Part shown: one piece after another, positions 48,022 to 57,200 of the stretch
How the letters are laid out: each line of letters begins with the position of its first letter
Position numbering within the stretch: position 1 is the first letter of the stretch
Assembly (NCBI GenBank): GCA_946803715.1
Contig: CAMPET010000080.1
Coordinates: 160,853 to 224,852 of the forward strand
From: Beroe ovata
Taxonomy: Eukaryota > Ctenophora > Nuda > Beroida > Beroidae
Direction: 5' to 3'
DNA: 64,000 nucleotides
Program-made: the position numbers and the translations under genes
The notes under the pieces: model-generated
Databases searched by the model: none
Told to the model about the DNA's origin: nothing
What the model saw: only the letters and a program-made list of their open reading frames with translations

Positions 48022-51000
48022 TCAAGGAATTTTTGCAACAGTTTTCACTGAGTGAGCAGAGAGATAGGGAAGGATTAGTTGCATGCCTCATCTGAAGATA
48101 AAAGAGGAGGGGTCAAAGAATCCCATAGTAGGTAACGCATCAATGATCATCGACCTTGGTAAATCAGCCTTTTTTTCTTCATCAATTACGATTATATATA
48201 TATATATATAGTCCATCAAGGGTCAAGGTGATAACTTATTGATGAAAAACTGAACTATGATCGAACAGGACTCACTCACCTATGAGGGCGTTACACTTGA
48301 CAAGGGATTGCTGAGCCACAATTCCTGATACAGAAAGTCCAGCCGCACCGGGAAGAGGCATCAACTGGGATTTATACAGATCTTTGCAAACCTGCACAAT
48401 ATGAAGTGATGTCAAGCTGTGAAGTGGTGTCAAGCAGTGAAGTGGTGTCAAGCTGTGAAGTGGTGTCAAGCAATGAAGTGGTGNATAAAAGAGGAGGGGT
48501 CAAAGAATCCCATAGTAACGCATCAATGATCATCGACCTTGGTAAATCAGCCTTGAAAACCTTTTTTTTCTTCATCAATTACGATTAGTCCACCAAGGGT
48601 CAAGGTGATAAGTTAGTGATGAAAAACTGAAGTATGATCGAACAGGACTGACTAACCTATGAGGGCGTTACACTTGACAAGGGATTGCTGAGCTACAATT
48701 CCTGATACAGAGAGCCCAGCCGCACCGGGAAGAGGCATCAACTGGGATTTGTACAGATCTTTGCAAACCTGCACAATATGAAGTGGTGTCAAGCTATGAA
48801 GTGGTGTCAAGCTGTACAGTGGTGTCAAGCTTTGAAGTGGTGTCAAGCTATGAAGTGGTGTCAAGTTAGACTTGAATGTGGTGTCAANGAAGTGGTGTCA
48901 AGCTATAAAGTGGTGTCAAGGATATCGGTAGTGGTGTCAGGGCGAAACTATACAATGGTGTCAATCTTGACTCACGTTGATAGCACGGATAAGTCGGTCG
49001 GAATTCCACCCAAAGTTCTCGTGCAGCTTCTTCTCGTTACAGTACACTCTCACAGTAGGGACACACGCAATACTGTACGTGTTAGCCGTCTCCAGGTTCT
49101 CATCGACATCAATCTGGGGGAATTCATGTCCTTATTTGGGCAATGGAATTCCCTTATTTGGGCATGAAATAAACCCATATTTCTATGTTGCTACCTACTA
49201 GCAGTCAATAGGCCATGATTATTCACTATAATTATACCTACAGCTTTAAAAGCATTGACCGCCAGTTTATTAGATTGGTGTATGTGACATAGGTACAGGT
49301 AACAATGATTCTCAAAGACATCGACAAGGAACGTACCGAAAGCACTCAGCAGCTAATATAGCACTCACATATTGGAGTACGCTATAGCCCATGCACAATT
49401 TTTCATTTATTGAAATATTGCTCTCATTCAGTCACTCTCTCTAAGACCATGAAAAATTTCGATAACGTCATCTTTTACTTTGATCTTCTGATAACTCTCA
49501 CAGTTATTAAGTACAGTTTCATGAGTGCAGATTCGTATAACTGTCGCTGCCTATTGAGATGATTCCTTCAATGCAGTCGCTTTTTTCGAGTTCATAAAAC
49601 TTTAACTTTCCTTTGTCACACTTACCTATTATAGACTATAGAGTGATGTCAGCAAATTTTGACGAACCGATATTTGTTGGCAAACTGGTGTCAACGAAAT
49701 TCATCGTCAGCATGCCTATGTCACAGTTATGAAGTGGTGTCAAGATATGCGACGAAATAGCATCACAATTAAGTCTACAATCCAATAAAAATCGCAATAC
49801 CAAATATGACAATGCTAACCAGTGTCTGACTGATTAGATTGAAGACAGAACATATTTGTGTCGGTGCAATTTTGGGTCAAATATATGTCGAAATTACAAT
49901 TCAATCAAGTTGATCAGCTATCTAGATATTCTCGTGGTGATAACGACTATAGAATTCAGGATATTTGATGCTGACCACTTGGGTCTCTTCTCATTACTTT
50001 TCCAAACGGGATGAACTGCAATCGCCGAGATTCGAGACTCACGCACATAATCTATAAACATATTTTTAAAAGGGCATTTATGTCGTAGGACCATTATTCC
50101 TTAGAAGGAAACCGATATGGTTGCTGGCTTTTTAACTGGTCATACTCGATGTATACATTTTGAGCGGTGGAGCGGAGGTATATTTTGTAAGTTGAACGTG
50201 AATTGATCAATATAATAACCTGCAAAAATAATGTGTCATATCGATTGTGCACACTCACACACAGCTCACGCTCATTTTCAGTTTTCCATACCGGCTTTTT
50301 CTTTTATAATAATATCAAATTGTCATAACCCCTTGCTTCTTCCGAATATAGTTACGAAAAATCATAGGTCCCCGGCAAAAAGCATAATAGCTGAACAGTC
50401 GCCTTCTCGTCCATAATTTCCGCTATATTTGTCGCATTATTATTCTCCTCCAAACAGAATAAAGTACAGCTATTGCACAACGGCAGTGTATTATACCCGA
50501 TATAAGCACAGCTTGCACAATGCACACACTATAGTATAATGCAATCTATACTTTATTCAAACACCCATCCAATCTCTCATACTACGTACAGTACATATTA
50601 TACATTCTCACTTACATTCTCGGATTCAAGTTTTTGCAGTTCATATAATTTCAATTATTGCATTCGCGTTTTGAATCATAACGCCAATTGATTTGTGCAG
50701 TATATATCAGGTGTGATGTTATCATGATGCAAGCTGGAGTCCTTGTAACGTTTGGACAGTTTTTCAGTCCATAAGTTATAGCACCACGCAAAGACAACAC
50801 CTCAGCTAACTGCGCATCGACAGATAAATCCAGGCTACTAAGTACCGGGCACATCAATTATTCAGTAACATATTGTTGGACTGCCCCGGACCACCCCTCC
50901 CCACATCTCGTCGCGAAAACCATGGGATGTGTCCACTCTCGTTCCAAGACATTCGTCACATTTTCCTATCAGAACAGCGAGGACGGACTCTCCACAAATA

Positions 51001-53870
51001 ACCGCAGCTCAACCACCATCGGTCTGAATAACGACATCACGGCCCATGGGATGGACTTCACCGAGCTTCCTACCGGCCACCGGTGTCAAGCTGGTGTCAA
51101 GCGTTCTGCTCCGGAAAACCAATCATCCGCAGGCTTTCTAAACTCATCGCAAGTTATCATGGAATTCAAGAGCCATGCAAGTGTCAGTAAGAGACTATCC
51201 GGGGCGGGAGAAGCAATTTTCAAAGCAGCCAGTACGGTCAGTAATTCCTCTGATTCGGGGAACTGTCACAACGTCGTTGCTAAGAAACGGAAGGAGTTTT
51301 TCTACCGATCCAAATCGGAGGATCAGAGGAAGTTTAATGAGATAGTGAGTGGGGTGAATAACAGTGAGCATCATCATCATAAGCAATCCGCGGTGGGGGG
51401 TCCATATGGTGTCCAGGCTCACAGCAAATATACAGAACACCACAGATCCGATAATCAGTTACAGACAGTTAATTCAGTCTCCGCGGGGAATAAGTCAAGG
51501 AGGCAGTCGTTTATATGAAAAGTGGTGTCATCAATGACAGTTAACTGTCATAATTATACCTGTCGTTGATACCAATTATGATGGTGTCATAGTTCATACA
51601 GTATGGATTTTGTTTTCGCCAAGCGGTGTCAGTAAGTTAAACGGTAAAAATTGATTGAATACTGTGTGTCAAATTCTAATTGCCATGCGGGATGCTTGTG
51701 TTATTGATTGACAAATGATCTGGTTCCTCAACTGTCCACAAATTGATTTTGGACTCAAAACTCGCTGGTTTTACTTCTCCAATGACTATTATTGTTGTGT
51801 AACTTATAAATTGTGTGTGCGTGTGTGTGCGTGTGTGTAACTAGTTGAAGGAGAGAAAAACGCTAGATTAAGGACTGTATATCATTTGTCACAATCCGAG
51901 ATGAATTTCTCCTCACATAGCGCTCTGAGTCAAAGACCTATCGATCATTTGGAGTAATTTTGAGAGACGAAAATCAAAATAATTTGCCACATGGAATAGA
52001 TTTCACGCAATCTCGTCTGCAATTCGTCGAGGAGCTCGTCTGATATATTTCTATTGTAGCCGAAAATCGGAATATCGGATGAAAATTGATTCAAATTCCC
52101 TGTATTAGTATACGGATTAGGGAGAGCGTTTTTTACTGTTAGGATATTAGGAAATTAAAAACAAAATCACTAATGACGCAGAATCAGTCGAGTGGAATTT
52201 TCATATACCTACGACAAACTCACCTTGTAAAACAGAACTTCGGGGAACATCTGAATTACAGTTGGCAGGGCAAAATTCATCTGAAATTTGTCCGTCAGAG
52301 TAGCAGTCGTAACAAGAGTCAATCCGAGGGGGGGAAGAAATCAATTCTCGGTTAGGTTGGTCAGATCAAGTCAGATTTTCTTTCTTTTTACCTTATTACC
52401 CACTAATTACCCACTAATTACCCACTAATTACCAACTAATTACTCCCTAATTCTACCTAATTTCTACCTGGTGACAAGGTCTGCACCACTCCGCAGTAAA
52501 TATGACAATGAGAAGCGTGTGCTTGTTTTCCTTGAGGATTCCCTTAAACTCAGCCAGGGTTTTGATCGTTTTCCAGTCCTTGAGCGAGACTGTGTGTTCC
52601 TGAAAACATGAACAGAAGCTATAAAGAGAGGACAAATAGGAATCGGAAATGGGAAATCAAAAACTCATGAAATGAAACCCAGAAATGTCGATTTCTTACT
52701 TGGTTGGGCTTGCTAGAGTCAGAGTTGTTGCTTTGGATTTTGGAGGAGTCTGATGTCATTTCTGGAGTTGATTTCTTGACTTCCGACTGGGGCTGAATTT
52801 AGGGAACCTATTACACGCTTTAATTATCCGCTATAGAACAACATATAGATCATCCGTCACGTGCCGACTATAGCAATACTTCCTACAGGTAATAGCAACA
52901 ATTCTTACACAAATTTACCATTTATTCTATTGAGTTTTTCTATAGAAGGTGGTCTGTGACCAAAAACTTCACGGGGACCTATCGAGAGATGCAAGATTCA
53001 GAAATCAGGGTGATCCACAAATTTCTAGTTGAAAAATGAAATATGGTTAAGTTGTTGTCATTCCAAGACAAGAGTGCTCAATTGTGGGATCACAAGAGCG
53101 AAGTATAAACGAAGTCAATTTGACTTCGTTTATAATAATTGCTTTTTGCCTTAGTCAAACAGCAATTATTGGGCAAACATAATGTTCCATAGTGTCAAAC
53201 CAATCTACAGTGCATTGAAAATTGGTTTGACAACATGGAATGTTTGCCCTACAATCGTTGTTTGACATTAAAGTTGAAAAATGAGTAGTAAAATGCAGTT
53301 TTTATGAGCAAAGTGATGCTGCCTATAAAATTCGAAAGACCAAAAACGTGCCACGCAGATCAAAATAAATTCGATCGGCTACCTACATGTAACACTATGA
53401 GGTGAAGTAATGGTAGTAGCACCACAATATGTCAAAAATTGCAATAAAGCTGTCAAATTTTGTCGCTTATTACAACAATAATGCTGGCAGAGCCATATGA
53501 AGTCAGGTGAGTAGGTCATTGAAGTTTCCAAATAAAACACATTGGATGCATGTTATGAAGATCTGATTTGGAGAGTTGTCCATGATTCTGATGACGATTT
53601 GCGAAATTAGCATGATAAGGCTATAATCGAGCATGTCACCAGAATGCTATCCTTTTCCAGTCTCATATGAGGGTACAATTGAAGGCAAATGGAAAGGAAA
53701 GTATAAATGCTATAAGTCAACCCTGAGTCTTGAATCATTGTGACAGTGTTTCCCATCTTCAATGTTAATCTACTCATGGTAAAGTATATGGGGGTTAGGG
53801 GACAAGCTTTACAGCGATCAGCACACTCCTGCATTACAGATACCACATTCTCTGATCCAGATTCACTCAT
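48022..53870 (-). CDS. Thioredoxin-fold protein with a WCRPC motif
   Basis: Exons on the minus strand are 53870-53844 (MSESGSENV, tentative start), 52792-52700 (polar linker), 52599-52468, 52280-52224, 49113-48976, 48768-48657 and 48047-48022 (tentative end, VKTVAKIP). All junctions agree in phase, giving about 194 residues. The thioredoxin fold is clear: the beta strand LLIVIFTAEW with redox motif WCRPCHQ, then MNFALPTVIQMFPEVLFYK, IDVDENLETANTYSIACVPT with the cis-proline, and VRVYCNEKKLHENFGWNSDR. Classical thioredoxins have WCGPC; arginine in place of glycine should alter redox potential or partner choice. The exon at 48768 is repeated at 48391-48280 because of an assembly join. A longer start at 54167 is possible. 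The core fold is certain, both ends less so. Confidence 0.8.
48193..48210 (+). repeat. (TA)n microsatellite
   Basis: An 18-bp TA run occurs near the 3' end of the thioredoxin gene. It is absent from the redundant copy after the n at 48484. Confidence 0.9.
48280..48391 (-). CDS. Second copy of the thioredoxin-gene exon (VCKDLYKSQLMPLPG)
   Basis: These 112 nt are almost identical to 48657-48768, encode the same peptide and leave in the same phase 1, but with donor gtgagt instead of gttagt. Each copy sits beside the same 18-bp minisatellite and an n (48484, 48888). It is either an allelic contig placed in tandem or a true exon duplication; the first is more likely. Confidence 0.75.
48408..48483 (+). 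repeat. 18-bp minisatellite, left array
   Basis: Units of gaagtggtgtcaagctgt and close variants run up to the n at 48484, just upstream (minus strand) of the duplicated thioredoxin exon. Confidence 0.9.
48779..48960 (+). repeat. 18-bp minisatellite, right array
   Basis: The same unit (gaagtggtgtcaagctat) occurs five times before the n at 48888, then in decayed form to about 48960, ending at the donor of the 49113-48976 thioredoxin exon. The array fills the short intron between two exons. Confidence 0.88.
49200..50900. other. Non-coding part of a thioredoxin-gene intron
   Basis: There is no supported exon. The AT-rich sequence contains an isolated gaagtggtgtcaag motif at about 49734, like the minisatellite unit. 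Presumably it includes the promoter of the acylated-protein gene at 50922. Confidence 0.5.
50922..51518 (+). CDS. Intronless gene for a predicted dually acylated protein with a C-terminal PDZ ligand
   Basis: This is an uninterrupted 198-codon frame with an excellent start context (aaaaccATGGG). The N-terminus MGCVHSRSK fits the N-myristoylation consensus (Gly2, Ser6), with Cys3 available for palmitoylation, so the protein should sit on the inner face of the plasma membrane. The body is serine/asparagine-rich and probably disordered, with basic patches (KKRKEFFYRSKSEDQRKF) and a histidine run (EHHHHK). The last residues, KSRRQSFI, form a class I PDZ ligand (S-x-I), and RRQSF is a PKA-type site on the same serine. 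I do not recognise a family. It lies inside the 3.1-kb thioredoxin-gene intron, on the opposite strand. Length, start context and terminal motifs argue that it is real. Confidence 0.75.
   Translation: MGCVHSRSKTFVTFSYQNSEDGLSTNNRSSTTIGLNNDITAHGMDFTELPTGHRCQAGVKRSAPENQSSAGFLNSSQVIMEFKSHASVSKRLSGAGEAIFKAASTVSNSSDSGNCHNVVAKKRKEFFYRSKSEDQRKFNEIVSGVNNSEHHHHKQSAVGGPYGVQAHSKYTEHHRSDNQLQTVNSVSAGNKSRRQSFI
52395..52442 (+). repeat. 11-bp tandem repeat in a thioredoxin-gene intron
   Basis: Four to five units of attacccacta fill part of the short intron between the WCRPC exon and the exon at 52280. Confidence 0.9.
53104..53134. repeat. Perfect 31-bp palindrome
   Basis: Two 15-bp arms (tataaacgaagtcaa and its reverse complement) flank a single t. 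It lies about 20 bp from a larger imperfect hairpin. Confidence 0.9.
53154..53266. repeat. Large imperfect hairpin, MITE-like
   Basis: The left arm 53154-53204 (gtcaaacagcaatta... to ...gtcaaaccaat) and right arm 53221-53266 (attggtttgac... to ...gttgtttgac) are imperfect reverse complements of about 46-51 bp around a 16-bp loop. It lies in a thioredoxin-gene intron. A small non-autonomous inverted-repeat element is the simplest reading. Confidence 0.75.
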
Positions 53871-54167
53871 TTTTCGAGGCGTGGTCGCCTCACCACCTCA
53901 ATAATTTGTTATAATCGGTCAAACTCATTAGTTAGAACGTCTTGTCTTCGTCTCCACATGGAATCCCCCACAAATTGAAAATCGATGATCCTCACGTGGT
54001 GAGAAGGAGCTCTTGCCCCTCTCCTCGGCACTGGACCACGTTGCAGTCTTTATAAAATGAAGAGCACCACAAAATAGAACCGCATATTCTCCCGGCAGTT
54101 TTTGCACTATGCTTATCTCACTTGATTGAGTTATCAAAAAGAGTTCTTTAATTTCCTCTGAAGACAT
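53844..54167 (-). CDS. Possible upstream exons of the thioredoxin gene, or a separate small gene
   Basis: ATG at 54167 opens MSSEEIKELFLITQSSE and runs 57 codons plus one base to a gtgagg donor at 53995. A phase-compatible acceptor (ttattgag) at 53897 leads into GEATTPRK-MSESGSENV, the tentative thioredoxin start exon. The 99-bp intron and matching phase suggest an N-terminal extension of about 65 residues. Without splicing, the two parts are separate frames of 79 and 87 codons. The gene is divergent from the secreted protein at 54243. The peptide is unrecognised. Confidence 0.35.
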
Positions 54168-54242
54168 TGCGCATCTTAGACGGTCAATATCTATTTTGCT
54201 ATCATAAAACTCAATAGTGGAACTCTATGCATCTCAGGTAAA

Positions 54243-57200
54243 ATGATACGCCTCCCTGGGGCCCTCATCGGGCTCCTCTTGCTCATTCAGCCCGGTTTAA
54301 CTGATGACTGTGGGAGTATTGGCTACACCCTGGAGTGTAACAAGAACCTGGACCCTTGGAGCAAGACCAGGGACACCCTGGACATCCTAGAAGCAGGCTC
54401 GGAGAGCGCTTGTGGGAGAGATCTACCAGTGGATCCAATGAGGGGGAAGGGAGATGAAGGAGGATGTGTTTCTAAAGAGTATGAAGAGGAGGACTCCCTG
54501 TGGGACAGAGCTCTTGATGGGTACGAGAAAGCAGCAACGGTTTACGATAGCGTTGGTTCTGTACTTGAAATTGCGGGCGCAGTGCAGGAAGGTATTGAAG
54601 AAATGCAGAAAATTGGAGAGGTAGTTGATAAAACCACGGAGGCTGTTCAGGAGGTTGCTGAAGTAGTTGTCGGGGCAACCAAAATGCTTCAGAAAGGACT
54701 TGCTTTGATAGGTGCCCTGGCAACGGCATTCCAGTTTGTTGGTCCCATACTGGATATCGTCATGATGTTCATGCCCCAAGAGAAGTCGGCTGAGCTGAAG
54801 GCAATCGAGTCTGGTTTCGCTAAGTTGAATGCGAGGATGGATGCAATGTCATATAAACTTGATGTAATTGAAGGAGCAGTCGAGTGGAATGCAATTCTGG
54901 ATGATTTAATAGCATTTGAGAGCAAGGTCGGCTACTTCATGTCTGAGTACAAAAAACTGGGGGAGGAGATCAACGCACTAGACAATTCACAACCAATGCC
55001 GTCCAAGGTAATGAGCATGCTCGAAAACTTGGTTAATGGGATACGGGACGGAGGAAACTTAGGTTCAGACATGAGCACCGTAGTCAGACTTTTCATGGGT
55101 GAATCAACACTGAACGACAACAAGAAAATCCTTGAAATACTCATGGACGCAAAGAGCAACGACTGCAGTCAAATTCTGCCCGTTTCCAACGCGATTATAA
55201 AGATGGTAATGGATGGGCAGAAATTGATACATCTCTATGAAGTAAATCAGGAGATCACAGATCCAAATGATGACAAGGGCTACCCGAGGATTATCTATGA
55301 TATGTACAGGATCTCGGCGGAAATGTATAAAGACTGTCTCCTAGATGCCCCCCTAACAGCAGCAGAGGTATCGAAATATATAATTTAGTGCACTCTGAAC
55401 TACCTACATTTTCACAATTCTGTTTCTCCGAAAGAATTTCTAACCATATAAAATATCTTTCAGGAGATGGAGAGAAGGGTAGGAGATGGTGACGAAATAA
55501 CTGACATCATCGATGACCTTGAAGAAAAGTTCATGGTTTATACCTGGGCTACAGTGAAGGAGGGCAAAATCAATGACGAAAAGATGGCAATCTTGAACAG
55601 CGCAGGGGCAGATGATGAAATTTCTCTCAACGCAGAGTCTGAAGACGATCAAGAGGATCAGAGACTGACCTTGTATTCGGTCACAAAGTCATCGGTGAAA
55701 ATGATCAATGATGTGAACGATAGAATCTTCGAGGTTGCTAAGAAGAGGTGTGCCGAAATCGAAAAATATCTCAATGATGGCGGTAGCTATGACTACACCA
55801 CCCGGGATGGGACAATAACAGGCTATAAAGACCAAGTTATAACCCTGCTTTCCAAATACGATGATAGATTGAAACAACTATTCCAAGATAAGAGTATCAC
55901 AATGATAGTCACTAACAATCCACAAACGCAAATGACGGGATTCCACTACCAGATCGAATTTCCCGTCATTAAGAAAACACTGAACCTCTACTCTGGTAGC
56001 TATGGAGCGTATGGAACTAGCACAGCTTCCACACTATACATCTACTCCAACCACACAGTCACAGTAGGTTTCCTCTACACATTCCCACAGGCGGCGGATG
56101 CATTCAAATGTGATGAAGATCAGGGCACAAGATATTCCCTGACCATGGATCTAGCTCTGCCGTACTGTCTCTGTGACATGGGCTACGGAGGTGACGCCTG
56201 TGACATACCTCTCAAAAGTGCGGTTCAAGAAACCGATGAGGTGTCCGAACTGATGAGGAAATACAAAGTTCCGGGCATGTTCGATATCGAGGCTCAGATC
56301 AATGAGAACACGGATAAAGTGCTCGAGCAGATGGAGGAGAACAAAAAACAGATTTTCAGGGCAGTGTCAAGCTCCAGACTAGATATGACGAATAATAAGA
56401 ATGAGATTTTAACTGCCCAATCGCTGATGATCAATCAGGCAAAAGCAAATGCCGACCAGTTTTTGAACGAGTTCAAGGGCCTGAAATCAGCCATGGATAC
56501 GGCATTCAACAAGGAACGGAATGAAAGGACATTCCAGACGAATGAGGGCAATCGTCTCTTGGTCGGTACTATCACTGAAGCAAACACAAAGGTCATGAAT
56601 CAGATGACTAATCTGAAGGGAACAGTAGTGAAAAACCAATACTTTGGACCCATCAAGCTAACTGTCCCAGTTTTCCAAGAAAGGTTCAAACTGGCGAAAG
56701 AATATGATTCGGATGTTGCAATGGAGGAGTTTATGGAGTACTTTGATAAAAATAAACAAGACTTTAACGAGGGGAAAGCTGCCGTCGAGAGTGCAATTCT
56801 TGCCGAACAAGATTCCTTTATCTCAGCGATAATGGATGAAAGCATGGTAGAAGGGTGCACAGAATCATACAACAAGAACATCCTGGCAAAGTGGCAAGAA
56901 CTATTCCAGATACATCTGTCCCTAACTACAATTGAGGGAACTGTTCTAGCCTTTGAATACAAGTTGGAAGAAAATGAAGCCATGAAAAAATACCTCCGCT
57001 TCCAGATGGACAAGCTAAACGAGAACACCGAAAAGACAACCCGTGATTTCAAAAAGATATACAAGAAAAGGAGTTGCCCTAAATTCGGACACAGTGAGCT
57101 GCTGGGTGGGGGCTGCAAAGCCCACACCACACACGGCGGCCAGAATGTTATTGTCCGTTGCAGTGATGCGGGCCAAATTCCTGTGTTGAGTTCAGCGGAA

